From Gammaproteobacteria bacterium (GTDB taxonomy: Bacteria; Pseudomonadota; Gammaproteobacteria; Steroidobacterales; Steroidobacteraceae), in the NCBI GenBank assembly GCA_028293725.1, contig JAQGOE010000153.1, positions 1 through 26,315 on the forward strand: a stretch of DNA of 26,315 bases, in the 5' to 3' direction. Both the position numbers and the translations under genes were made by a program. Positions 1-7,612 of this stretch are shown here, one piece after another. Under the pieces are notes generated by a model, which was not told where the DNA came from, did no database searches, and saw only the letters and a program-made list of their open reading frames with translations. Positions within the stretch are counted from its first letter, which is position 1, and every line of letters starts with the position of its first letter.

Positions 1-2
1 CG

Positions 3-401
3 GCGGCCGGCCTGCAGTTGCAACCCGATCTCGTGGCCGAGGGGGCCTACACGTTTGCGAGCGGAGTGGCTTGCGGGAGCGTCCTGCTCGGCCGTTCCGA
101 ACCGCCCACGGCCATCTTCTGCGCCAACGACGAGATGGCTTGCGGATTACTCCAGGCTGCGCGCCGCGCGGGTGTGCGCGTGCCCGCGGATCTTTCGGTG
201 ATGGGCTTCGATGACTTTCAGGTGGCGACACAGGTGTTTCCGACCTTGACCACGCTGCACAGCCCGATCCGGGCCATCGGCGCGCTCGCCGCGCAAAAAC
301 TGTTTGCCGGTGCCGCCGACGCGAAGGTGCCGGTGCCCGATTCCGCTCCTGTGCCGCAACTTGTGGTGCGCGAGTCGACCGGACCGGTGCGGTCGCCCTG
401 A
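3..401 (+). CDS. LacI-family transcriptional regulator, C-terminal part (cut by window start)
   Basis: The reading frame is open from the window edge, so only about 132 C-terminal residues are present and the HTH domain lies outside. The visible part is the end of the periplasmic-binding-protein-like effector domain. The landmarks are an 'AIFCANDEMACGLLQAARRAG' -type stretch, 'VRVPADLSVMGFDD', and 'PTLTTLHSPI', all typical of the second lobe and C-terminus of LacI/GalR regulators. It ends 95 bp before kduI. A LacI-type palindromic motif sits in the gap and recurs at the first TonB receptor promoter. The natural inference is a local repressor of uronate catabolism that releases DNA when a sugar acid binds. 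The effector cannot be read from this fragment. Family assignment is secure; the regulon is inferred. Confidence 0.9.
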   Translation, partial: AAGLQLQPDLVAEGAYTFASGVACGSVLLGRSEPPTAIFCANDEMACGLLQAARRAGVRVPADLSVMGFDDFQVATQVFPTLTTLHSPIRAIGALAAQKLFAGAADAKVPVPDSAPVPQLVVRESTGPVRSP

Positions 402-418
402 TAGCGCCATGCAGCTCA

Positions 419-449
419 TTGACACCGGTTACCGACCATCTGTTATTCT
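419..449 (+). promoter_or_regulatory. Putative kduI promoter with LacI-type operator
   Basis: A perfect -35 hexamer TTGACA (419-424) is followed after 19 bp by TATTCT (444-449), a four-of-six match to a -10 box. The sequence TGACACCGGTTACC (420-433) overlaps the -35 box. It has the CCGG-centred imperfect palindrome usual for LacI-family operators, and near-identical copies occur at 6481-6494 and 6599-6612. Bound repressor would block the -35 element. The operator is well supported by recurrence; the -10 box is weak. Confidence 0.6.
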
Positions 450-496
450 GCTGGTGAAGACCGCCTGTCCGGGTGGGTCCATGGAGTTTTCCCCGG

Positions 497-1336
497 ATGT
501 TCCGTAAGACTTTGCAGGCCACCCATCCCGACATGATGGCCGGGGCCAGTGCCGCGGTGTTACGCGACCGCTATCTGTTGTCCGGCCTGTTCGTCGCCGG
601 CGCGGTCACGTTGGATTATCTGCACAATGAGCGTTTTGTCATCGGCGGCGCCGCCCCGGTGACTGCTGCGATCGACTTGCCCCTGCAGGGGCCGCCAACA
701 CCCGGCGCGCCCTTTCTGGCGCGGCGCGAGTTGGGAATCGTGAATGTTGGCGGCGCGGGACGCATCAGCGCCGACGGCACGACGTTCGACCTCGGACCGC
801 ATGACGGGCTCTATCTGCCCATGGGAACCGAAGCCGTTCGTTTCGAGAGTTCCGCTACCACGAACCCGGCGCTGTTTTACCTGGTCTCCACTCCCGCCCA
901 CGCCCGCTTCGATCCCGTGAAAATCTCCGTCGACAAAGCTGTAGCGCTCGAGCGGGGTGCGCAGGCGACCAGCAATGAGCGGACGATCTACCAGTACATC
1001 GTGCCGGCGACCTGCCGTTCGGCGCAATTGCTGCTCGGCGTAACCTTTCTGAAGACTGGCAGCGTGTGGAACACGATGCCGCCTCACCTGCATGACCGCC
1101 GCTCCGAAGTTTATTTTTATTTCGGCCTGCAGCCGAACGAGCGCGTGTTCCATTTCATGGGCGAGCCCGACGAGGCCCGTCACATCGTCGTGGCAAACAA
1201 CGAAGCCGTGGTGTCGCCACCCTGGTCGATTCACATGGGGTCCGGCACCGGCTCGTATGGTTTCGTTTGGGCGATGGGCGGCGAGAATCTCGATTACACC
1301 GATATGCAGGTGCTCGACATCTGCCAGCTGCGGTAG
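497..1336 (+). CDS. kduI: 5-dehydro-4-deoxy-D-glucuronate isomerase (first copy)
   Basis: Cytosolic metal-dependent isomerase that converts 5-keto-4-deoxyuronate (DKI, from unsaturated uronates of pectin or similar polymers) to 2,5-diketo-3-deoxygluconate. The protein is 279 residues, against 278 for E. coli KduI. The metal ligands of the family are in register: H197, H199, E204 and H246, in '[17 protein letters not shown]' and '[10 protein letters not shown]'. The family stretch '[13 protein letters not shown]' is at about 76-88. ATG at 497 is preferred over an in-frame GTG at 473 because a TGGAG ribosome site lies about 10 bp upstream and the length then fits the family. kduD starts 6 bp after the stop, so the two form an operon. 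The active-site neighbourhood ([10 protein letters not shown] in place of the usual HSGVGT-) is more divergent than in the second copy at 9614-10459. Confidence 0.95.
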   Translation: MFRKTLQATHPDMMAGASAAVLRDRYLLSGLFVAGAVTLDYLHNERFVIGGAAPVTAAIDLPLQGPPTPGAPFLARRELGIVNVGGAGRISADGTTFDLGPHDGLYLPMGTEAVRFESSATTNPALFYLVSTPAHARFDPVKISVDKAVALERGAQATSNERTIYQYIVPATCRSAQLLLGVTFLKTGSVWNTMPPHLHDRRSEVYFYFGLQPNERVFHFMGEPDEARHIVVANNEAVVSPPWSIHMGSGTGSYGFVWAMGGENLDYTDMQVLDICQLR

Positions 1337-1342
1337 CCGGCG

Positions 1343-2101
1343 GTGACCACTTCAGCCTTCAACCTGAGCGGACGTACCGCGATGATCACCGGGGCCAACA
1401 CCGGACTCGGTCAGGCTATTGCAACCGCCCTGGCGGAAGCAGGCGCAGAGATTGTCGCGGTGGGCCGCACCGAGCCGACCGCGACCCAGGCCGCGGTGCT
1501 CGCCCTGGGGCGGCGGTTTCTGGCTGTGCAGGCCGATCTCGATAGCACTGAGGTGATTCCCGCCGTGGTCGACGCCGCCGTGGCGGAATTCGGCGAGATC
1601 GACATCCTGGTCAACAATGCGGGCATCATCCGGCGCAGCGACGCAATCGACTTCAGTGAAGCCGATTGGGACGCCGTGATGAATGTCAACTTGAAATCGG
1701 CATTCTTTCTGACCCAGGCCGTGGGCCGCCGCATGCTCGCCGCCCGCCGTGGCAAGATCATCAACATCGCCTCGCTGCTGTCGTTTCAAGGCGGGATCAG
1801 GGTGGCCAGTTATACCGCGAGCAAGAGCGGCATCGCCGGCCTGACCCGACTGCTTGCGAACGAGTGGGCCGGCAAGGGCGTCAACGTGAACGCCATCGCG
1901 CCCGGCTATTTCGCCACCAACAACACTCAAGCGCTGCGATCCGACGAAAACCGCAACCGCGAAATTCTCGCGCGCATTCCGGCCGGCCGTTGGGGCCAGC
2001 CGCAGGAGGTCGGCGGGGCCGCCGTCTTCCTGGCGGCTCCTGCTTCCGACTATGTGCATGGCGCGGTAATCCCTGTCGACGGCGGCTGGCTGGCGCGCTG
2101 A
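1343..2101 (+). CDS. kduD: 2-dehydro-3-deoxy-D-gluconate 5-dehydrogenase (SDR family)
   Basis: NAD(H)-dependent short-chain dehydrogenase that reduces 2,5-diketo-3-deoxygluconate to KDG, the step after KduI. The 252 residues match KduD length. The cofactor motif TGANTGLG is at 16-23 and NNAG at 91-94. The catalytic Tyr157 and Lys161 lie in 'YTASK', with a Ser at 144-147. KduD-specific stretches are 'PGYFATNNTQALRSDE', 'RIPAGRWG' and the C-terminus 'VDGGWLAR', close to E. coli KduD. The start is GTG, 6 bp after kduI, with no strong ribosome site, so translation is probably coupled. The stop lies 6 bp from the stop of the convergent lyase-like gene. This is the only kduD in the window although there are two kduI genes. 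Confidence 0.95.
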   Translation: MTTSAFNLSGRTAMITGANTGLGQAIATALAEAGAEIVAVGRTEPTATQAAVLALGRRFLAVQADLDSTEVIPAVVDAAVAEFGEIDILVNNAGIIRRSDAIDFSEADWDAVMNVNLKSAFFLTQAVGRRMLAARRGKIINIASLLSFQGGIRVASYTASKSGIAGLTRLLANEWAGKGVNVNAIAPGYFATNNTQALRSDENRNREILARIPAGRWGQPQEVGGAAVFLAAPASDYVHGAVIPVDGGWLAR

Positions 2102-2107
2102 CGCGGG

Positions 2108-4036
2108 CTAGTGGAAGGTGATCGTCCAGCTGATGGTGAACGGTTCGCGCACGGTTCTGCTCCCGCCGCTGCAAACAACCTTTGACCTCATCGGCCCTTC
2201 GTCCGACTCGAAGTCAGGATCATCCTGGATCGCCGTGGCCTGACATCCTTCGAGGCCCGTGACCTTGAACCCATCGAGCGCACCGCCGCTGAACCGAACC
2301 ACGCGGGCCGTGCTGCCTGCCAGGGCCGTGCTGCCTGTCAGGGCCGTGCTGCCTGCCAGGGCCGTGCTGCCTGCCAGTTCCGAAAAGCTGCCGAAATCAA
2401 GCTCGATGCCTGCTATCTCGACAGAGCCCTTAGGGGTATAGACGTCCGTGCGAGTGATGCGTCCGGGCTCCAAAACGTAAGTTGTTGCCACGGCCAGCCG
2501 ATCATCGGCGACAGGCGACTCGCCACCCAGCCGATCCAACTCGGACTGACGGTACGTCACGGTCGTCCGGCGCCCGCGGCTCGTGACCGACACAGCGCGA
2601 AAGAAGGCCAACGGCATGACTTTCGAGCCATCCGCCAGGCTGAATTGCGGCAGCAGCAATGGCCGCGTCCCGTCCGCCACGCCTGCCAGCATTCCGCGGG
2701 AAAACGGGATCGGAAAATAAGGGCTGTGCATGTGCTGCGAGACGCCGCCGCTGATCAGAGGCAGACCGATGATATGGTCGCCGTCACGTCGGGTAAGCAG
2801 CACACGATCATATTCGCCGCGCGCGAACCAGGTGACCGTCTGTTGCGGCAGCTTTTTCAGGGCCTGCGCAAAATCCGCGAGCGGCGCTTTGTCCTGGTAA
2901 CCGAGACGGTTCCAGACGGCATTCGTGTAGGCAAACTGGTGCGCGAGCGAGAGATTTTCCCCGAAACGGCGAAACTTTCCGCGATACGCGTCCGTCCGCC
3001 TCCCGTTATCCCATAGATTCACAGCTCCGGTCGTCCCGTCGATCCAGAAGCCAACATAACGCTCGGCTGCTCGCGTGGCGTAGCTGTAAGCCAACGCCTT
3101 CTCCTGCTCGGTTAGAACGTCGAGCTCCGCAGCCGCCGTGAGTACTTCCACGATCGCCGTCTCGCTATAGGGACCGAGGCTGCGCCCATATTCGAAACCC
3201 TCTCCGCTGGCATGCATTCTGGACAGCATCACATCGGCGGACTTGCGCAGCCAACCCAGCGCCTCTTTGGGCGGTTTGCCGTCGGTTTCGATGAAGTGGC
3301 GTGCGACCTCGCCCGCCAGGAGCACGCTGTAGCGATCGAACCGGCCCTCGCCGTCGGTCTCATCGGCAAAGCCGTAGTCGCCGGAATACTGTCGATAGTG
3401 AGCAACGATCCTGGCGAACAGTTTCTCGGACGCCGCGCCCTCCTCCCAGCCCATCTGCGCTCGCAGCCGCGCGATGCCGAAGGCGACGCAATAATAGTTG
3501 TTGGGATGATCGATCAGGACGTAATCGTCCGCATCGACGAACATGCGCCAGTCGAGCCTGACACGCAGTTTAGCCAGAGTCAGATGGTCGACTGCCTCTT
3601 TGAGCAGGCCCGCCTTGCGGAGGTCGTTGAGGGCGAGGATGTAGTAATAAGCCCCCCAACTGTCGTTCGTATCATCGACCGTGAGCGCCGCCACGCGCCG
3701 GAACGCCTGCAGATACCCCGGCAGCCGTGGATCGTCCTTTGGAACAGACAGCAGGAAATCGACGAGCCCGACCGCTATCTTGCCGGGGAGGAACTTGTCG
3801 CGCCCGTCAAAGACGGGGGCGCCGTCCATGATGAGGCCATGGCCCTCCTTCACCAGCCGCAGCAGCAATCGCTCGGCTTGCGGCTGAAGCTTGCTTTGCA
3901 CGACCTCGTTATAAGATTCGTGTCCTGGAGGAGGCGCAGGCGTTGCGGTCGTCCCCGCCACTGCCTGTGCGATCACGAGCAGGGACGATGCGGCAAGCAG
4001 ACGGCTACCCCGCAATTGTATGGCCGGCAGTATCAA
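2108..4036 (-). CDS. Secreted protein of polysaccharide-lyase-like architecture, family not recognised
   Basis: A 642-residue protein with a signal peptide (about residues 9-28, RGSR followed by a hydrophobic run ending AVAG). Residues about 40-390 are rich in amphipathic helices with aromatic and Asp/Asn-rich turns ('DDTNDSWGAYYYI', 'DHPNNYYCVAFGIARLR', 'DGEGRFDRYSVLLAGEVARHF', 'GRSLGPYSETAIVEVLTAAAELD'), which suggests an alpha/alpha-toroid. Residues about 400-642 look beta-rich ('TVTWFARGEYDRVLLTRRDGDHIIGLPLISGG', 'SVTSRGRRTTVTYRQSELD'), suggesting a beta-sandwich. That two-domain plan, plus the kdu/GH105 context, fits a periplasmic uronan lyase or related enzyme, but I cannot assign a CAZy family. 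The TTG start overlaps the TonB-receptor stop by 4 bp (TTGA), so it is translationally coupled and belongs to that operon. A heparinase-II/III-like or DUF2264-like relationship is also possible. Confidence 0.6.
   Translation of the reverse strand: MILPAIQLRGSRLLAASSLLVIAQAVAGTTATPAPPPGHESYNEVVQSKLQPQAERLLLRLVKEGHGLIMDGAPVFDGRDKFLPGKIAVGLVDFLLSVPKDDPRLPGYLQAFRRVAALTVDDTNDSWGAYYYILALNDLRKAGLLKEAVDHLTLAKLRVRLDWRMFVDADDYVLIDHPNNYYCVAFGIARLRAQMGWEEGAASEKLFARIVAHYRQYSGDYGFADETDGEGRFDRYSVLLAGEVARHFIETDGKPPKEALGWLRKSADVMLSRMHASGEGFEYGRSLGPYSETAIVEVLTAAAELDVLTEQEKALAYSYATRAAERYVGFWIDGTTGAVNLWDNGRRTDAYRGKFRRFGENLSLAHQFAYTNAVWNRLGYQDKAPLADFAQALKKLPQQTVTWFARGEYDRVLLTRRDGDHIIGLPLISGGVSQHMHSPYFPIPFSRGMLAGVADGTRPLLLPQFSLADGSKVMPLAFFRAVSVTSRGRRTTVTYRQSELDRLGGESPVADDRLAVATTYVLEPGRITRTDVYTPKGSVEIAGIELDFGSFSELAGSTALAGSTALTGSTALAGSTARVVRFSGGALDGFKVTGLEGCQATAIQDDPDFESDEGPMRSKVVCSGGSRTVREPFTISWTITFH
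2307..2378 (-). repeat. Four 18-bp tandem repeats inside the lyase-like gene
   Basis: The plus-strand unit GCCGTGCTGCCTGCCAGG occurs four times head to tail (2307-2324, 2325-2342, 2343-2360, 2361-2378). The second copy has one base change and the fourth ends in T. The unit is in frame and encodes a six-residue repeat (Leu-Ala-Gly-Ser-Thr-Ala, with one Ala replaced by Thr) at about residues 554-577, giving a small, flexible Gly/Ser/Thr/Ala loop. Confidence 0.95.
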
Positions 4037-6438
4037 TAGGACACCGAGAATCGGATGCCTTCATAGCGAAAGCTGTCGCGCGCCGGTGTCCAGTTGATCG
4101 CATCAGTGAAAGGCGCAACGGTGCGGTTGAGGTTGTACGCGGCCGAGCGTCCCCGGTTCAGAGCGTAAACGTCGTTGAACAGGTTGTTGACAAACAGCGT
4201 CGCTTTCCAATGCTGCCCCTCGATACCCGTGGAGAGGTTGAAAACACCATAGGCCGCCTGCACCGAGTCGGGATCCTGTAGCAGGCTGAAAATCACCTGC
4301 GACTGCCACCGGTAGGCCAGCGCGACAAAGGCGGAATTGCCGGCGCCGATCGGGATGTCATACTGACTGTTGATGTTACCGCTCCATTTTGGCGCGTTCG
4401 GCAGCAGTTTTCCCGACAGGGGTTGCAGATTGTTCGTGCAACCCTGCGCGGCGGTCTGTCCGACATAGCACGGTCCGCTTGGAAAGGTGACCATCTTGGC
4501 GACATCGTACGAGCCGTTGGCGGACACTGTCAGCTGCGACAGGGGCCGGGCGGCGAATTCCGTCTCGACGCCCGTGGAGGTCACCTTGCCGATACTCTCG
4601 AGCTCATTCTGCCCGGTGACCTCGTCGCGAGTCTGCGCCTGAAAGCCGGTGAATACCTCGTAGAAGCCGGTCAGATTCCAGGTGACGCGATGATGCAGGA
4701 ACGCACCCTTGAAACCGAGCTCATAGTCGCGGCTCCTCTCGGGGGCGATCGGCTGTTTCGCGGCGATCGCATCGGCAATCGGGATCCCCGTCTCCGGACC
4801 GGAAGTCAGGGGCGTCCGCGTGGTCAGGCTGCTCGTCAAATCGTAGGCCAAGCCCTTATAACCCGTCGCGTAATCCGCGAACACCATCAGATCCGGCGTG
4901 AAGTGATACTCGATCGCCGTCTTATACGTCACGACGGTGTCGCTGTTGCACGTCGAAATCGGCAGCGTCGGGCTCTTAGTCGAGCAGTTCGGCTGCCCAT
5001 AGTAGATGTTGTGGACACGGTCCCAGAAATCGTAGTTCACCTGCTCGTGGTGCAGGCGCAGACCGCCGACGACAGACAGTTTATCGGTCAGGGCATACGT
5101 GGCCTGGCCGAACAGCGCGGCAGTCTTGATGCCCGAGTGATCGAGGTAGCTGGCATAGGTGCTCGAATTGCTGGTGGGCAAAGAAGTGAGCCCGTTGTAG
5201 GTTCCAAGCGTGTTGGAGCCACGCACGAAATCGGCCTTCAATACCGTATTGCTGAAATATGCGCCCGCGACATACGTAAGGTCGCGCCCTGCCGGCGATG
5301 TCAGCCGCAACTCCTCCGTGACGCCGTTGACGGTGAAATAGCCGCCATTGCCGGAGCCGCCGTGAGGCGCCGTCGGAGCCAGAAGGCTGTAGTCGTAAGA
5401 CGTGCCATCTGTATCCTGCCTGTTATGCAGCGTGTAATGGTCATAAGACGAGATGGAGGCCAGGGTCAGGCCACCGCCCAGCTCACGCGCGATTTTCAGA
5501 CCTGATCCGACATCGTACGCGTTACCTTGCGCGTCGACGTCGTTACGCAATGCCTTGTTGGTTGAAGAGGGCGTGACGCCTTGAAGAATGAGCGACACCG
5601 GCAGGTTCGATTTGCTGAACGTGACGCCCGGGCTGACGAAATAAGGTGCACCGGCGCAGCAGCTGGCGATCGTATCGACCACGTAGGGCAACAACGTGAC
5701 GGTCCAGTTATCGTCGGGCCGCCATACGATGTTGCCTCGCAATGCCTGGTCCTTCGCGCCGTCCAGCCAGCTACCCGTCGCGAGGTTGTGGAGGTTGCCC
5801 CGATAGTCATCGTAGCTGCCGGTCAGTCTGAATTTGAGCGAATCGGTGATGGGGCCGGATACCGAGGCTTGCGCCTTCTCTTCGTGATCGTTGGTCGCCA
5901 TGAGCTCGGCATGCCCGGAGAAGACGTCGGTGGGACCCTGGGTGGTGATGGAGATCGCGCCCGCCGAAGCCGATTTGCCGAACAGGGTGCTTTGCGGCCC
6001 GCGCAGGACTTCGATCTGCTGTACATCCACCAGCGAAGTGAAGGCCTCCGACTGGAATGCCTGCGGGATGTCGTCCACGACGACCACGGTGCTGGGCTGC
6101 GTGGCGATGCTGTAGGCGTAAGTGCCGATGCCGCGAATATTGATGCTGTTGTTCGCGGGTTGGGTCGTCTTGGTGATCGTGACACCGGGGACGACGGTGA
6201 CGAGATCATCGAATGAGCGCACGTTGAGACGCTCCAATGTCTCGGCCGTCACCGCCACGACGGAGGCTGGAACATCCTGGATGGCCTCCGATCGCTTGTT
6301 GGCGGTGACTACGATTTCCTCGAGCTGCATCGAAGCCTGGTTATTCTGACTCGACGCCGTTTGCGCCGATACAGTGTTCGACGCCCAGCTCAGCGCCGCG
6401 AACGTCACCGCTGAGCACAGCTTGGACTTGTACGACAT
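4033..6438 (-). CDS. TonB-dependent outer-membrane receptor (first copy)
   Basis: An 801-residue outer-membrane active transporter. It has a signal peptide (about residues 1-25, ending NTVSA), a TonB-box-like 'LEEIVVTANKR', and a plug domain ('QDVPASVVAVT', 'NIRGIGT', 'IEVLRGPQSTLFGKSASAGAISI'). A long beta-barrel follows and ends in the aromatic residue Tyr. ATG at 6438 is chosen over GTG at 6450 because GGGGGGA sits just upstream of it, the same arrangement as in the second receptor. It heads an operon with the coupled lyase-like gene, so it probably imports oligouronides for that enzyme. It shares many local motifs with the receptor at 10720-13065, including a Cys pair (SCC and CCI regions) and a 'GPCY...QGC' loop, so the two are paralogues. 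The substrate is inferred from context only. Confidence 0.93.
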   Translation of the reverse strand: MSYKSKLCSAVTFAALSWASNTVSAQTASSQNNQASMQLEEIVVTANKRSEAIQDVPASVVAVTAETLERLNVRSFDDLVTVVPGVTITKTTQPANNSINIRGIGTYAYSIATQPSTVVVVDDIPQAFQSEAFTSLVDVQQIEVLRGPQSTLFGKSASAGAISITTQGPTDVFSGHAELMATNDHEEKAQASVSGPITDSLKFRLTGSYDDYRGNLHNLATGSWLDGAKDQALRGNIVWRPDDNWTVTLLPYVVDTIASCCAGAPYFVSPGVTFSKSNLPVSLILQGVTPSSTNKALRNDVDAQGNAYDVGSGLKIARELGGGLTLASISSYDHYTLHNRQDTDGTSYDYSLLAPTAPHGGSGNGGYFTVNGVTEELRLTSPAGRDLTYVAGAYFSNTVLKADFVRGSNTLGTYNGLTSLPTSNSSTYASYLDHSGIKTAALFGQATYALTDKLSVVGGLRLHHEQVNYDFWDRVHNIYYGQPNCSTKSPTLPISTCNSDTVVTYKTAIEYHFTPDLMVFADYATGYKGLAYDLTSSLTTRTPLTSGPETGIPIADAIAAKQPIAPERSRDYELGFKGAFLHHRVTWNLTGFYEVFTGFQAQTRDEVTGQNELESIGKVTSTGVETEFAARPLSQLTVSANGSYDVAKMVTFPSGPCYVGQTAAQGCTNNLQPLSGKLLPNAPKWSGNINSQYDIPIGAGNSAFVALAYRWQSQVIFSLLQDPDSVQAAYGVFNLSTGIEGQHWKATLFVNNLFNDVYALNRGRSAAYNLNRTVAPFTDAINWTPARDSFRYEGIRFSVSY

Positions 6439-6476
6439 GCTTCCCCCCACGGTCCCCGTCCGGGATCGACCCGGGA

Positions 6477-6507
6477 GTTATGCTACCGGTGTCATTACGA
6501 ATGTCAA
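6477..6507 (-). promoter_or_regulatory. Putative TonB-receptor operon promoter with LacI-type operator in the spacer
   Basis: On the minus strand TTGACA (6507-6502) is followed after 19 bp by CATAAC (6482-6477). The operator copy TGACACCGGTAGCA (6494-6481) lies between the two boxes, an ideal repression position. The promoter lies about 40 bp upstream of the chosen ATG. The -35 box and the recurring operator are clear; the -10 box is a four-of-six match and the spacer is long, as at kduI. Confidence 0.6.
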
Positions 6508-6572
6508 GCTAACTGGAGCGCCGTACCGGCATCAATCTATCTATTTTTAGGCGCTATAACGCGGCGTACGAC

Positions 6573-6589
6573 TGTCCCGGGCCGGGACA
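6573..6589. promoter_or_regulatory. 17-bp perfect palindrome of unknown role
   Basis: TGTCCCGGGCCGGGACA has two 8-bp arms around a single central G. It lies between the DUF4861 stop and the TonB-receptor promoter. It could be an extra operator or the stem of a terminator for DUF4861, but no T-run follows on the minus strand, which argues against a Rho-independent terminator. Confidence 0.5.
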
Positions 6590-6598
6590 TATTGACGC

Positions 6599-6612
6599 GG
6601 TTACCGGTGTCA
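6599..6612 (-). promoter_or_regulatory. Third LacI-type operator copy, overlapping the DUF4861 stop codon
   Basis: The minus strand reads TGACACCGGTAACC, matching the kduI site at 13 of 14 positions. Its first three bases are the TGA stop of the DUF4861 gene. It lies about 118 bp from the operator at 6481-6494, a spacing that would allow looping by a tetrameric LacI-type repressor. That last point is inference. Confidence 0.55.
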
Positions 6613-7551
6613 TGGGGCAGCCCGTTCCGGATCGAAATTCGGCTTCTGACCCTTCACATAAGCCTCCCAGGCCGCCCGATCACGGAAATCGAGACCTTTG
6701 TCCCAGGCCGCGCCCATGTAGTACACGAACGGCTTGCCCGGCTCGACCTTGACCAGGACCAGGTAGTTGTCGAAGTCCTGTCGCACCTCCACGAGCGCCG
6801 CTGGGTCCACCATCAGGGCGATGCCCATGGTGCCTTTGACGGGATCGGTTGGCTCCCAGTAGGAGACCCGACCCGCGCCCAGTTCCCTGTTGAACACGCC
6901 TGAGCCGTTGGGGCCCCTGCGCCGGCTGATGCCGATGCCCACGACCAGCGGGCCCGGCTTGTCGGAGTTGAGGGTCGAGACCATGCGAGTGAAGTTGGTG
7001 CCGAGCGGCAGGCTGAACGTGCGGCTCTCCCAGACCTTGCGATCCACAGCCACCGGCCAGGGTGCGTAGTCGACCTTGAACGCGGCGACGTCGGGGCCGT
7101 TCTTCAGTATCTCGTAGGATTTCCAGTTACGTGATACCCACAGCTTGTTGTCCTGCCAGACCCCCAGGCCACCGGCGCCCCGGCTGGTATCGACGTCGTA
7201 AAAATCCAGGCCTTCCCCGTGATACTCGTGTTGCTTTCCGGTCTTCAGCTGGCGGTCCATGTACGGCCAGCGCACGTTCTTACCCCAGGCGTCTATCCCT
7301 GAGCTCGAGGGCGGTTCGACCGCTTCCAGGGCATGACCGTAGATCCGGTGAGCGGTGCGGTCGTTTTCCCAGAGGATGTCATCATAACGGTAGGGCGCGA
7401 GCATCACTGTGGCGCGCGGCTTCTGCCCTGCGGCGTCGGGCTTGGGTAAAGGGGCCACGATCGGCGGCATGACGGGCGGCACCTCAGCAAACACGAGCGA
7501 GGGCACGACGAGCGCGCCACTCAGAGCGACGGAAAGCAGCTGTTTGAACAT
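6610..7551 (-). CDS. DUF4861-family secreted protein
   Basis: A 313-residue protein with a clear signal peptide (residues 1-22, ending LVFA). The body carries features I recognise from DUF4861: 'RYDDILWENDRTAHRIYGHALE', 'SSSGIDAWGKNVRWPYMDRQLK', 'YHGEGLDFYDVDTSRGAGGLGVW', and near the end 'VYYMGAAWDKGLDF'. DUF4861 genes often occur in pectin or rhamnogalacturonan loci of Bacteroidetes and Proteobacteria, but I do not know an established reaction. Rich in Trp, Tyr, Asp and His, it looks like a periplasmic beta-sandwich enzyme or sugar-binding protein. ATG at 7551 has GAGG about 8 bp upstream. It follows the GntR gene by 61 bp and may be the last gene of the kduI-GH105-gntR transcript. Confidence 0.85.
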   Translation of the reverse strand: MFKQLLSVALSGALVVPSLVFAEVPPVMPPIVAPLPKPDAAGQKPRATVMLAPYRYDDILWENDRTAHRIYGHALEAVEPPSSSGIDAWGKNVRWPYMDRQLKTGKQHEYHGEGLDFYDVDTSRGAGGLGVWQDNKLWVSRNWKSYEILKNGPDVAAFKVDYAPWPVAVDRKVWESRTFSLPLGTNFTRMVSTLNSDKPGPLVVGIGISRRRGPNGSGVFNRELGAGRVSYWEPTDPVKGTMGIALMVDPAALVEVRQDFDNYLVLVKVEPGKPFVYYMGAAWDKGLDFRDRAAWEAYVKGQKPNFDPERAAP

Positions 7552-7612
7552 GGAACAACCTCGCGTTTAGGGCCGCTGTGCACGCGCCCGAAAAGGGCGG
7601 CGCCCGGGCCGA

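Noticed and set aside
2307..2378. Tandem 18-bp units as a CRISPR-like or intergenic repeat
   Set aside because: There are no spacers, the units are contiguous and they are in frame inside a coding region.
7585..7599. CGCCC/GGGCG hairpin between gntR and DUF4861 as a terminator
   Set aside because: The stem has only 5 bp and no T-run follows on the minus strand. It may affect mRNA stability but is not a convincing terminator.
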